Made by a program: the position numbers and the translations under genes. 64,000 nucleotides of DNA from VXYL01 sp963665195 (lineage in GTDB: Bacteria; Pseudomonadota; Gammaproteobacteria; Pseudomonadales; Azotimanducaceae). Under the pieces are notes generated by a model. It did not search any database and was not told the origin of the DNA. It saw only the letters and a program-made list of their open reading frames with translations. This document shows, piece by piece, positions 52,971 to 60,968 of this stretch. The stretch lies in the NCBI GenBank assembly GCA_963665195.1, contig OY762070.1, positions 4,960,001 to 5,024,000 on the forward strand. Reading direction: 5' to 3'. How positions within the stretch are numbered: position 1 is the first letter of the stretch; the number at the start of each line of letters is the position of its first letter.

Positions 52971-53195
52971 TTAGTGCATGATGGAGTCGTGTCGGAGCCT
53001 ATAGCGGCCAGCGCTTTCCCGAACGAAGTACGGGGTGTAGCCACCCGGATTGCCAACCCTGTGCTTGGGAAGAAAGGACCCGTAGGTTGCCGGGTTCCAG
53101 CCTGGGCACGCTTGCCTAACGTCGGCGGCAGTGAACGGCTGCTTGAGCCTGCCCTCTTGGATCGCTCCGCGTATGTCCACCATGAACCGGCTCAT
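52971..53195 (-). CDS. Small winged-helix-like protein
   Basis: A 74-residue basic protein. KQPFTAADVRQACPGWNPAT followed by SFLPKHRVGNPGGYTPYFVR resembles the small helix-turn-helix proteins found beside restriction or mobile genes, where FLPKHRxGNPGG is recurrent. It overlaps the upstream small gene by four bases, so the two form an operon. No enzymatic motif. Function unknown. Confidence 0.5.
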   Translation of the reverse strand: MSRFMVDIRGAIQEGRLKQPFTAADVRQACPGWNPATYGSFLPKHRVGNPGGYTPYFVRESAGRYRLRHDSIMH

Positions 53196-53476
53196 GGGAT
53201 GGGGGTCTCTGTCAATGCTCGCACCACGGCTCGGAACGTGGGTCCTTGCGCTTCTCCGTCAAGTTGCCACCACTGATGTGTCGGTTTCTCTCGCCATCGG
53301 AATCCGTGCTTGCGTAGCAGGCATTCTTGGTCGCGGGCGATTGTCTTGGAGATGTACCAATGACCATCTTTGGTGTTCCAGCCGCCGATCTTGCGCCCAT
53401 TGTGGAAGAGCATGATCTGCTGCTTCCCTCGTTTCATCGTCATCCCGGCCGCCTCAAGTTCCTCGAGTACGTTCAT
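53192..53476 (-). CDS. Small protein of unknown function
   Basis: A 94-residue protein starting MNVLEELEAAGMTMKRGKQQ. IMLFHNGRKIGGWNTKDGHW and YISKTIARDQECLLRKHGF suggest a compact alpha/beta fold with a basic surface. It is not recognised as a named family. It lies upstream of, and overlaps, the 74-residue winged-helix-like gene; the pair probably moved together. Confidence 0.5.
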   Translation of the reverse strand: MNVLEELEAAGMTMKRGKQQIMLFHNGRKIGGWNTKDGHWYISKTIARDQECLLRKHGFRWREKPTHQWWQLDGEAQGPTFRAVVRALTETPIP

Positions 53477-53521
53477 CCATTGCTCCGTGAGGGCTCAATA
53501 TGCCGTAGCTTAGCATTGTGC

Positions 53522-54343
53522 TCAGCGCAGGAAGGCACCTGGCTGGCGGTTCCAGCGAAACGGCAGGTCGGGGTCGCGAGCGAGGATCTCCGGTGGGACT
53601 TCGCCATGCCAATCGGCTGGCACGCTGTTCGATTTGCGGTAGAACCAGCCGAGGAGCACGGTGCGGCGCTCGCTGGTGCTGTTCGGGCGGGTGCCGTGCA
53701 GCAGGCGGGCGTCGCCGATCAGCAGCTGGCCGGGCGTGACCGGCACGTCCACTGCCTGTGGGTGGTCGTAGAACATCCATTCGTTGGTTTCCTCGATCTC
53801 GTAGCCGCCGCCTTCGTGCGCGGGCACCAGGTGCTCGTGCAGGTCCAGTCTGCGCAGGTGGCTGCCGGGGATGGCGCGCAGGCAGCCGTTGTCGACCGTG
53901 GTGTCGGTCAGGTACCAGTTGAGGAAGACCTGCTGCGGCCACGGCGAGAGGCTCATGGGGTCGTCCCAGCGGGCCCAGTCCTGATGCCAGTAGAGAGCCG
54001 GTGCGCCGGGCGGCTTGGAGATGATCTGGAAGGTGCCGCCGGAGGCGTGATCCGCGAGGCCCATCGCCGCCATGGTGGCGGCCGGGTGTTCGATCAGGAA
54101 GTCCACCATCTCGTCGCCCGGCAGGTTGGGGCTGCGCTTCGAGCGATGCCGGATGCCGCTGACGTGGATGTCGGAGCCTTGGTACTTCCACTTCGCGGAA
54201 TGCTTGGTGGACTGCAGCCAATCGCCGGACCAGCAGCGCAGCTCGTCGATGTACTCCCCCGGCATCGCGCCGTCGATCAGGCAGAAGCCATCGCGCAGCA
54301 GTTGATCGCGAGCGCGGCGCATGGCGCGGGTGTCGGGTTCCAT
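53522..54343 (-). CDS. Phytanoyl-CoA dioxygenase (PhyH) family protein
   Basis: A 273-residue Fe(II)/2-oxoglutarate oxygenase. LLRDGFCLIDGAMPGEYIDE begins the jellyroll, YWHQDWARWDDP holds the His-x-Asp of the iron triad, GCLRAIPGSHLRRLDLHEH follows, and DARLLHGTRPNSTSERRT gives the distal histidine and the 2-oxoglutarate-binding arginine. The substrate is unknown; the family hydroxylates lipids and many small molecules. The start is the ATG at 54343 (MEPDTRAMRRARD); the longer frame begins with TTG. Confidence 0.88.
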   Translation of the reverse strand: MEPDTRAMRRARDQLLRDGFCLIDGAMPGEYIDELRCWSGDWLQSTKHSAKWKYQGSDIHVSGIRHRSKRSPNLPGDEMVDFLIEHPAATMAAMGLADHASGGTFQIISKPPGAPALYWHQDWARWDDPMSLSPWPQQVFLNWYLTDTTVDNGCLRAIPGSHLRRLDLHEHLVPAHEGGGYEIEETNEWMFYDHPQAVDVPVTPGQLLIGDARLLHGTRPNSTSERRTVLLGWFYRKSNSVPADWHGEVPPEILARDPDLPFRWNRQPGAFLR

Positions 54344-54509
54344 CGGCGGTGGCTCTGGCAAGGCGGAGGCGGCACTCTATCACCCCATCCGGTCCGCGCA
54401 TGGCGGCTGGTGCCGGGATGGCCAGGAATGCCGCGAGTGCCTTGGGCTGACGCGACCCGCGCCGCGATCTACTTCTGACGGTTTCGCGCTCGCGCGCGAG
54501 TGCTGCGGT

Positions 54510-54918
54510 TGGTGGGCCCACCAGGGTTCGAACCTGGGACCAGTGGATTCGCTTGGCTCCGGCGTTTCCGCCGGCGCGGACTATCTCACCACCCTCGCCC
54601 TCTGCCGTTCTGCGCGGCTGTCGCGTTAGGGTGCGGGACGCTCTGGCCTGTCATCAAGGGCGCTCGAAGCGACAGCGTGCGGCGTGGTGTTCCGCGCCGC
54701 GCGTTGGGGTGCCGCCTCAGCCCTCAGGTAGTCTCTGCACCTTCCGGCGGTGTACCGCCGGCTTGGCTCAGGATTGCCGTGGCTGGCTTGCCGCCAACCG
54801 GGCGGTTCCCCTGAGTTCATCCCGTTCATCCGCCGCCTTTCGACGGCGGCGCACCGCGTTCGGGCGTTGCCGCCCGAGTCGATGAGTCCACCGCTCTAAC
54901 CAACTGAGCTATAGGCCC
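54510..54918 (-). tRNA. tRNA-Ile(CAU), interrupted by a group I intron
   Basis: The two exons (54918-54882 and 54549-54510) join to a perfect 77-nt tRNA with encoded CCA. Acceptor GGGCCTA pairs with TGGGCCC, the D arm is GCTC-AGTTGGTTA-GAGC, the anticodon arm GTGGA-CTCATAA-TCCAC, and the T arm CCAGG-TTCGAAC-CCTGG. The anticodon is CAT. The GGGCCTATAGCTCAGTTGG start is typical of tRNA-Ile2, whose C34 is changed to lysidine by TilS so that it reads AUA; a methionine tRNA is less likely. The intron sits between positions 36 and 37. It is the only tRNA gene found in the window. Confidence 0.93.
54550..54881 (-). ncRNA. Group I intron (IC3-like) in tRNA-Ile(CAU)
   Basis: A 332-nt ribozyme-type intron. 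The 5' exon ends in U (CAU) and pairs, through a U-G wobble, with CGGTG at 54856-54852, forming P1 (CAUCG with CGGUG), closed by a GGGCG-GCAA-CGCCC stem. Core elements on the minus strand: Q-like GCAATCCTGAGCCAAGCC (near 54761-54778), R GTGCAGAGACTA (54740-54729) and S GAGATAGTCC (54587-54578), which make P4/P7. P9 is CCGGCG-GAAA-CGCCGG (54574-54559). The last intron base is G. No homing-endonuclease frame is inside. The site is the same as in the known Azoarcus tRNA-Ile(CAU) intron, which is smaller (205 nt). Confidence 0.92.
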
Positions 54919-55033
54919 ATGGCGGCGAGTTTAGGTCTGCCGAAGGCGCACGGCAACCGCTGTGCTGTCGCGGCTGCCGGCCGCTGCCGCGTCCGCGCTT
55001 TCAAACGGCGCCGCGATGGGCCACACTCGCGGC

Positions 55034-56516
55034 ATGGACAAGCTACCCCTCTACATCGACGGCGCGTTCGTCGACAGCGAAGCTGGCGGCATCGCCGTGA
55101 CCGATCCCGCCACCCAGGAAGTGCTCTGCGAGGTGCCTTTCGCGAGCAGCGGCGAAGTGGACCGGGCGGTGCAGGGCGCCCAGGCCGCGTTCGCCTCGTG
55201 GCGCGAGACGCCGCTGCCGGAGCGGGCGCGGGTGCTGCTCGCCTACCAGCAGTTGCTCAAGGAGCGCCAGGACGACTTGGCGCGGGATCTCTGCCGGGAG
55301 ACGGGCAAGACCTTCGAGGACGCCCGCGGCGAGATCTGGCGCGGCATCGAGGTGGTCGAGCATGCCGCCGGGATCGCCTCGCTGATGATGGGCGAGACCG
55401 CCGAGAACGTCGCCCGCGGCATCGATACGTACAGCCTGGTGCAGCCGCTCGGCGTCTGCGTCGGCATCACGCCGTTCAACTTTCCGGCCATGGTGCCGCT
55501 GTGGATGTTTCCGCTGGCCATCGCCTGCGGCAATACGTTCGTGCTCAAGCCCTCGGAGCAGGATCCGATGACGCCGAACCGGCTCATGGAACTGCTGGCC
55601 GAGGCGGGCGCGCCGCCGGGCGTGGTGCAGGTGGTGCATGGCGGCCGGGAGCAGGTGGATGCGCTGATCGAGCATCCGTCCGTGCGGGCGGTGAGCTTCG
55701 TCGGTTCCGTGCCGGTGGCGCGGGCGGTGTACCGCAAGGCCGCCCAGCACCTCAAGCGAGTGCAGGCGCTTGCCGGGGCGAAGAATCATTTGGTCATCAT
55801 GCCCGACGCCGACAAGGAGCAGGCGATCGCGAGCTTGGTCGGCGCGGTCTGCGGCGCGGCCGGACAGCGCTGCATGGCGATCAGCGCCACGGTGCTGGTG
55901 GGGGCGGCGGCGGATTGGCTGCCCGACATCCAGGCCGCGATGGCGGCGGTTCGGCCGGGGCCGTGGGACGACGCCGCCGCGGGCTACGGGCCGCAGATCA
56001 GCCGGGCTGCGAAGGCGCGGATTCTCGGCTACATCGACAAGGGCAAGGCGGAGGGCGCGAAATGCCTGCTCGATGGCGGGCAGTGTACGGTGGACGGCTA
56101 TCCGGATGGCAACTGGGTGGGGCCGACCCTGTTCGCGGACGTGACGCCCGGCATGTCGATCTACACGGACGAGATCTTCGGCCCCGTGCTCGTCGCATCG
56201 CAGGTGCAGACACTGGACGACGCCATCTCGCTCATCAATGCCAATCCGTTCGGCAACGGGGTGTCGCTGTTCACATCCAGCGGCGGCGCGGCGCTTCCAG
56301 CATGCCATCGAGGTCGGCCAGGTCGGCATCAACATCCCCATTCCGGTGCCGCTGCCGTTCTTCTCGTTCACCGGCTGGAAAGACTCCTTCTTCGGCGACC
56401 AGCACGTCTACGGCAAGCAGGCCGTGCGCTTCTACACGGAGACCAAGACCGTCACCGCGCGCTGGTTCGACGATGGCGCAGACGCCCGGGTCAACACGAC
56501 GATCCGCTTGCAGTAG
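55034..56516 (+). pseudogene. mmsA: CoA-acylating methylmalonate-semialdehyde dehydrogenase, frameshifted
   Basis: The reading frame for MmsA runs from MDKLPLYIDGAFVDSEAGG to FGNGVSLFTSSGGAA (about residue 420) and then continues in another frame as RRFQHAIEVGQVGINIPIPV through TKTVTARWFDDG to the stop at 56516. NAD-binding TPFNFPAMVPLWMFPLA and catalytic cysteine CGAAGQRCMAIS are intact. At about 56283-56293, where relatives read AAARRFQ, one or two bases are off. Without repair the frame runs on to 56737. The enzyme makes propionyl-CoA or acetyl-CoA in valine and inositol breakdown. Either a real knockout or a consensus error in a GC run. Confidence 0.8.
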
Positions 56517-57252
56517 CGCGGTCGTCGAGCAGGCGACTGCCGCCGGCGGCGTCTGGCGCGGCGCCGGTTCGGCAGCTCGCGAGCAGTCTATCGTCCGCCG
56601 CGGCCACGACCGTGCCGACCTTGCGCCCTTGCTGCAGTACGTCCGCCCCGGGCTGCGGCGCCGCCCCCTCGAATCGGAAGCTGCGCAGCTTGCGCTTCAC
56701 TTCGCCTAGATGCTCTGCCCGTGCCACCACCTCCTGACCGAGATAGCAGCCCTTGGCGAAGCTCACCGCGCCAGCATTGGTGAGGCCGAGCATCTGCGGC
56801 AGGAAGCCCTCCGAGACCCGCGCGCCGACGATAGGCAGGCCGGCCCCGACGCAGGCTGCCGCGAATCCCGCGTGGCCTGAGTCGGCGGGCGCATCGAGAC
56901 AAGCGAACCAGTCGAGCGGCGGCAGGGCGATGCACCCCGGTGCGGGTTCCGCCTGGAAGGCGATGCCGCTCGCGCGTCGCTTCAGCTTCGACTTGGCGAA
57001 CAGCAGATACTTGCCGAGGTGGCCCAGCACGGCTTCGGCGAGTTCCGCGTGGATCAGCAGGCGCACATGCTCCCCGTTGCCCGCTGCCCAACCGTTCGCC
57101 AGCACGCGGCCTTTGATGTTGCACAGCGCCATGGGCATGGCGATGGCCGGCTGAAGGGCGTCCATGTCCGCCGTCGCGTAGCCTTGCAGGAACGCGGCGG
57201 CATCGCTGCCCGCGAGGTCGAGCTGCGCGAACATCGCCTGTGTTGTGCTCAC
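56491..57252 (-). CDS. ygfZ: Folate-dependent Fe-S/tRNA-modification protein YgfZ
   Basis: A 253-residue aminomethyltransferase-like protein. AFLQGYATADMDALQPAIAM and CNIKGRVLANGW open the folate-binding fold, and SFAKGCYLGQEVVARAEHLG holds the family signature K-G-C-Y-x-G-Q-E with its reactive cysteine. YgfZ supports Fe-S cluster enzymes such as MiaB under oxidative stress. It is divergent from sdhE (another respiratory Fe-S/flavin assembly factor), a common gammaproteobacterial arrangement. Its 3' end overlaps the mmsA pseudogene by 26 bases on the other strand. Confidence 0.92.
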   Translation of the reverse strand: MSTTQAMFAQLDLAGSDAAAFLQGYATADMDALQPAIAMPMALCNIKGRVLANGWAAGNGEHVRLLIHAELAEAVLGHLGKYLLFAKSKLKRRASGIAFQAEPAPGCIALPPLDWFACLDAPADSGHAGFAAACVGAGLPIVGARVSEGFLPQMLGLTNAGAVSFAKGCYLGQEVVARAEHLGEVKRKLRSFRFEGAAPQPGADVLQQGRKVGTVVAAADDRLLASCRTGAAPDAAGGSRLLDDRATASGSSC

Positions 57253-57310
57253 GGTTCCTCCGCGTCGACCGCACCTTGGCAGCCGCCAATGATGCCACCA
57301 TCATGTCGCC

Positions 57311-57571
57311 ATGTCCGACACCCGCGACTTCGACCGCGTGCTGTGGCGCAGCCGCCGCGGCATGCTGGAGCTCGATCTGCTGCTGGTAGGCTTCGCCCGC
57401 GACCGCTATCGCGCCCTGTCGCCGGCCTTGCAGGACGCCTACAAGGAACTCCTGACGCTGGACGACTGGCGGGTCTGGGATTGGCTGCAGGAGCGCACGC
57501 CCGCGGACCGTGCCTTGCGCGGCATCGTCGCGGAGATCGTCGCCTTCAATGCCGGCCAGGACGCGCCATGA
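57311..57571 (+). CDS. sdhE: Succinate dehydrogenase flavinylation factor SdhE
   Basis: An 86-residue all-helical protein. RVLWRSRRGMLELDLLLVGF contains the R-G-x-x-E motif that contacts the flavoprotein during covalent FAD attachment, and LLTLDDWRVWDWLQE is the next conserved helix. It acts in the cytoplasm on SdhA/FrdA. The stop overlaps the ygfX start (ATGA). The last 51 bases are part of the long repeat found again at 62958. Confidence 0.94.
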   Translation: MSDTRDFDRVLWRSRRGMLELDLLLVGFARDRYRALSPALQDAYKELLTLDDWRVWDWLQERTPADRALRGIVAEIVAFNAGQDAP

Positions 57572-57987
57572 ACCCGCACCGCGACGAGACGCACCTCGAC
57601 TGGCAGCCCGGCTGGGACTGGCTGCTGCCCGTGGTGGGGCTGCACATCCTCTTCACCGTGCCGTGGGTGGCGGCGCTCGGCTGGTGGGCGCTCGTGCCCG
57701 GCGCGCTGTCGATGCTCTACCACCTCGGCATCTACCGGCGCGGCGAGACCTGGCGCTTCGCCTTCGTCGAGGACGCGGTGGTGCTCTTCGAGCCGGAGCG
57801 GCCGGAACGCAAGGGCGAGGCGCGGCGTCCGGCAAAGCTGCGCGGCGGGCCTTGGATCACCGCCAACTGGGTGGTCGTGCGCACCAGCCGGCGCGTGCTG
57901 GCGATGCATGGTTCGCGCTACGACGCGGTGCGCTTCGCGAGGCTCCGGCGGGCCCTCCTCGGCGGACTCGAGGCCGGGAACGGCTGA
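57568..57987 (+). CDS. ygfX: YgfX-like inner membrane protein, copy A
   Basis: A 139-residue protein with two membrane helices (LLPVVGLHILFTVPWVAALG and WWALVPGALSMLYHLGIY) followed by a soluble C-terminal domain (TWRFAFVEDAVVLF, GPWITANWVVVRTSRRVLAM). Size, topology and position next to sdhE fit YgfX (CptA), which in E. coli is proposed to affect cell-division/cytoskeletal proteins. It starts at ATG overlapping the sdhE stop and ends 70 bases inside the convergent nadB frame. Confidence 0.75.
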   Translation: MNPHRDETHLDWQPGWDWLLPVVGLHILFTVPWVAALGWWALVPGALSMLYHLGIYRRGETWRFAFVEDAVVLFEPERPERKGEARRPAKLRGGPWITANWVVVRTSRRVLAMHGSRYDAVRFARLRRALLGGLEAGNG

Positions 57988-58760
57988 AGCACGTCGAGCG
58001 GGTCCGCCGCCGGGTGGACGATGCTCGGCAGCGCCTGGGCGGCGCGGCGCGGGTAGTCGAGGGTGTAGTGCAGGCCGCGGCTCTCGCGCCGCATGAGCGC
58101 CGAACGGACGATCAGCTCCGCCACATGCACCAGGTTGCGCAGTTCGATCAGGTCCGGGCCGACGCGGTGGCGGGCGTAGTAGTCGTGGATTTCGCGCTTG
58201 AGAAGGTCGATGCGATGCTGCGCGCGCTCCAGGCGCTTGTTGGTGCGCACGATGCCGACGTAGTCCCACATGAAGCGGCGCAGCTCCGTCCAGTTGTGGC
58301 TCAGCACCACCTGCTCGTCGGAGTCCGAGACGCGGCTCTCGTCCCAATCCGGCAGTGCGACGGACGGTTGGCGCGCCGCCTCGCTGCGGCGCTGGGCGAT
58401 GTCGGCGGCCGCGGCCTGGGCGAATACCAGGCACTCGAGCAGCGAATTGCTCGCCAGTCGGTTGGCGCCGTGCAGGCCGGTGCAGGCCGTCTCGCCAACC
58501 GCGTAGAGGCCGTCGATGTCCGTGCGGCTGGCGAGGTCCACGATCACGCCGCCGCAGGTGTAGTGCGCCGCCGGCACCACGGGGATGGGCTCGCGGCGGA
58601 TGTCGATGTCGAGCTCCAGGCAGCGGGCCAGGATGGTGGGGAAGTGGGTTTCGAGGAAGCTGTCTTGCCGATGGCTGATGTCCAGATAGACGCAGCTCGC
58701 GCCGAGCCGCTTCATCTCGTGGTCGATGGCGCGCGCCACGATGTCGCGCGAGGCGGAGTA
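57918..58760 (-). pseudogene. nadB: L-aspartate oxidase 3' fragment, copy A
   Basis: It encodes only the C-terminal half of NadB: RDIVARAIDHEMKRLG, VYLDISHRQ, HYTCGGVIVDLASRTD, GLYAVGETACTGLHGANRLA and SNSLLECLVFAQ, then the helical tail. The FAD-binding N-terminal half (GSG-x-AG region and first part of the substrate domain) is missing; upstream of about 58755 the frame continues into unrelated sequence up to an ATG at 58982, giving a meaningless fusion. A second copy begins at 63355 and runs out of the window, and that one may be the intact gene. NadB makes iminoaspartate for NAD synthesis. Confidence 0.85.
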
Positions 58761-58983
58761 ACTCTCGTGCGCCTTGCATGACTCCGGCACGGGCGGGCAA
58801 GCCTCCTGGCCGACCCTGCCACCCCGTTTGAGACCCGCGCCCGCCGAAGCGCGTATGGCCAGCGCTCTGTGCACGGCGTTCGTCAACCCCTCTATGCGCG
58901 GCTCCGAATCCAAGCCAGCGCACCGCTTGCCGGAGTTCTTTCCGTCTGCCCCCGCAAGCATGGCGCACTGCGCGGCATTCACC
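58761..58983. other. Junction region between repeat 2 and island 2
   Basis: About 220 bases that belong neither to nadB nor to a recognised gene. The reverse frame is open by chance (MNAAQCAMLAG onward) and joins the nadB fragment. No attachment-site-like or tRNA-like sequence seen. Confidence 0.45.
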
Positions 58984-59576
58984 TCAGCAAGCCACGAGGT
59001 CGGCGATGGCGGGCCAGAAAAGGCCGTCTATTGCGTCAACATCTTGCTCAAACTCAGCGGCTCGCTCACCTAGGGCGTATTTGGCCGGTACTTTGCCTTC
59101 CACCATCACTGCTTCCATGAGCAGGCGGATCAGCGGCAGACGCAGGTTCCGCTCGTTCGGCACAGATGCCGCCATAGCCAGAAGCGCGAGATGCACCAGC
59201 CCGTGAATTCTCCCGCTCTCGCTGAGCCGAGCCAGTTCGTCCGCTAGCAATGTGGTGATTCCGGCCCGTTTCAGGCTGTTGACGGCTCCCTTGACAACTA
59301 CGGCGGACGTGTCAGGCGGCCCGACCACGGACATGCCGGCATAAACCGTGACGGCCCAATCTGCTACGGCGCGAGCAAGCTTCTCCCTTGGCCCATTGCC
59401 CGATGTTGCGTTCTTGTCCGCGATGGCACCGCGCAAAGCGGCAGGCCACAGCACGAATGCGCCGACGCCCAGAGAATGAATGCGCCCCAGCCGGCGTCGA
59501 TCCAACGCAGGAAGAAGAACAAACCGATCAGAACGACCAGCCAAGCGGCGAACGACCAGTACCTTCTCGTAGTCAT
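58984..59576 (-). pseudogene. Two-helix membrane protein gene with frameshift
   Basis: One frame starts at 59576 with MTTRRYWSFAAWLVVLIGLF and continues to DAGWGAFILW; the other carries VGAFVLWPAALRGAIADKNA and a soluble domain (REKLARAVADWAVTVYAGMS, LADELARLSESGRIHGLVHL, YALGERAAEFEQDVDAIDG) ending at 58984. Adding one G to the GGG run at 59468-59470 joins them into a sensible protein of about 197 residues with two N-terminal helices. The open frame extending to 59685 upstream has no helix and is probably spurious. No family recognised. It is first (by position) of several minus-strand genes in island 2. Confidence 0.55.
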
Positions 59577-59704
59577 TGGATTGCTCCATGCTGTGGGCTG
59601 TGCTCATTATCTCCCGGCACACTCTGAACCAGTAGTCCACAGCGGGGACGACTGCATGAAGCTCAACGCCGCTTTCGCCGTGCATTGTCGCCGCCGCTGT
59701 CGGC

Positions 59705-60091
59705 TCAGAACCAGCGGACGCCCACTAGGACGGCGTGCGCAACGGCGGCAATGGCGACGCCCCATTGCTCCGCCCCTGCAACCATGAACCCGTGGTCTGT
59801 GAGGTCCGGCTCCTTGGCTGAGACGCCATAGACCAGAAAGACCCCTAGGAACAGCAGTAGGGGCATCGGGCCACCGAGAAGGGCACCCCAAAGAGCGCCG
59901 ACGCCAAGCCACAAGATGACGTTGGCGGACAGAAGGCCGGAGCCAGTGGACGTGCCGGGCGCGATCTTTCCTTGGATGAACGCGAACGGCATCGCAATCA
60001 GCCCGGAAAGCATGGTTGCGAGTCCGAAGAACGTCGCGCCGAACACGATGACGTAGGCGACCACGTTGGCGACAATGAGGGAGGTGGGCAT
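59705..60091 (-). CDS. Small four-helix membrane protein, unknown
   Basis: A 128-residue, highly hydrophobic protein. MPTSLIVANVVAYVIVFGAT opens helix 1; further helices are TMLSGLIAMPFAFIQG, SANVILWLGVGALWGALLGG with MPLLLFLGVFLVYGVSA, and WGVAIAAVAHAVLVGVRWF at the C terminus. The start is the ATG at 60091, which places the first helix at the N terminus; the frame is open to 60211. No family recognised. It lies between the frameshifted membrane gene and the four-gene unknown operon, on the same strand. Confidence 0.6.
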   Translation of the reverse strand: MPTSLIVANVVAYVIVFGATFFGLATMLSGLIAMPFAFIQGKIAPGTSTGSGLLSANVILWLGVGALWGALLGGPMPLLLFLGVFLVYGVSAKEPDLTDHGFMVAGAEQWGVAIAAVAHAVLVGVRWF

Positions 60092-60515
60092 CGGGCCGGT
60101 CCTTCCTACCCGTCTCGGCAGGGGGCGACCATAGCACAACCCGGCCGCCGCCAAAACGCGGTAGGTTCCCCCGCTCTCGCCGCTCGAACCTTCAACGCTC
60201 AGGAGCAACATTTACGATCCCCATTGGATCGCATGGCGAGAAGCGCCCCGCCGACGTGATCGGAACACGGTACAGTGCTGCCATGTGTTGTCGGCGACGC
60301 GGAGGGCGAACTCGCCGGTCAGCAGCGCAACGGCGACGTGCTCGGCGCAGGCCCTGAGCGCCGAGCGCCGGTCCGAGATCGCCCGCACCGGCGTCGCAGA
60401 CGCGCTGGGGCCTCCTGACGAACAACAGCCGCCGGAAAGACGCCCCGGCAGCGAGTTGCAAACGGCAGCCTCCTGCCGCCGCCGTCGCGTCTCGGTGCGG
60501 GAGGGGAAGCCAGAC
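60092..60515. other. Stretch without recognised gene in island 2
   Basis: About 420 GC-rich bases between the small membrane gene and the unknown operon. Short open frames on both strands are arginine-rich and look non-coding. It may hold a terminator for the operon and a promoter for the membrane gene, but no clear hairpin with T-run or promoter was found. Confidence 0.4.
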
Positions 60516-60968
60516 CTACCTCTCTTGCTTCTCGCCTTTTTCCACAGCGTCGTACCGTTCCACTACCGCCTCCGCAAGACGAGCGTACGCGATCCGCCGC
60601 CTGCCATTCTCGTCCGGAAGGACGATTTCCGCGTGACAGGGCGCGGCTGGCCATTCGGCAGTGGCTGGAAGCGGATCTTCAATAACATCAAGCGGAGTCT
60701 CGTTGTCGTCGGGCTTGATCCTACGTATCGCGTTCACAGCGACCTCCGCGAACTTGGCGTTGGTACCCCGGCTCATCCGCACGAGCTTCCGTACTCGCGC
60801 TACCTGCTCCTCCGAGGTTTCCTCGCCTCCGCACTCCATCCAGTTCACCGATATGTCGCCGTTGTTCGGCACTTCGAAGCCGCGTGGCTGGACTACGCCT
60901 TCCTGAATCTTGCTGGCTCCTACGTACCTAAGGACTCGATGGCCAGCGGGTAGAGGATCACCCTTCAT
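60516..60968 (-). CDS. Unknown operon, gene 4
   Basis: A 150-residue soluble protein. The first half reads like a conserved family: DPLPAGHRVLRYVGASKIQE, VVQPRGFEVPNNGDISVNWM and EQVARVRKLVRMSRGTNAKF; the second half (AEIVLPDENGRRRIAYARLA, EAVVERYDAVEKGEK) is charged. I recall similar short proteins as hypothetical members of accessory loci, without function. The start is placed at MKGDPLPAGH (60968), overlapping gene 3 by 11 bases; ATG at 60998 is possible. Third downstream gene of the operon. Confidence 0.65.
   Translation of the reverse strand: MKGDPLPAGHRVLRYVGASKIQEGVVQPRGFEVPNNGDISVNWMECGGEETSEEQVARVRKLVRMSRGTNAKFAEVAVNAIRRIKPDDNETPLDVIEDPLPATAEWPAAPCHAEIVLPDENGRRRIAYARLAEAVVERYDAVEKGEKQER

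Larger units (their letters stand above)
57521..58760 (+). repeat. Long direct repeat 2, copy A (sdhE tail, ygfX, nadB 3' part)
   Basis: From GGCATCGTCG at 57521 the sequence recurs at 62958 in the same orientation and runs without visible gap to the window end (at least 1,043 bp). Two base differences were seen, at the 40th base or so (GGCCAGG/GGGCAGG) and in the ygfX start codon (ATG/GTG). Copy A appears to end at about 58755, where nadB sequence stops. Confidence 0.93.

Noticed and set aside
54626..54829. 67-codon frame inside the group I intron as a homing endonuclease
   Set aside because: Too short, with no LAGLIDADG, GIY-YIG or HNH motif; it overlaps the catalytic core and is a by-product of the RNA structure.
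57918..58982. 354-codon frame joining unknown sequence to the NadB C terminus
   Set aside because: The first 70 or so codons are unrelated to NadB or any family and the break matches the end of the repeat; it is a chance fusion at a junction.
60285..60953. 222-codon plus-strand frame opposite operon gene 4
   Set aside because: Low-complexity arginine-rich start, antisense to a better supported gene, no recognisable pattern.
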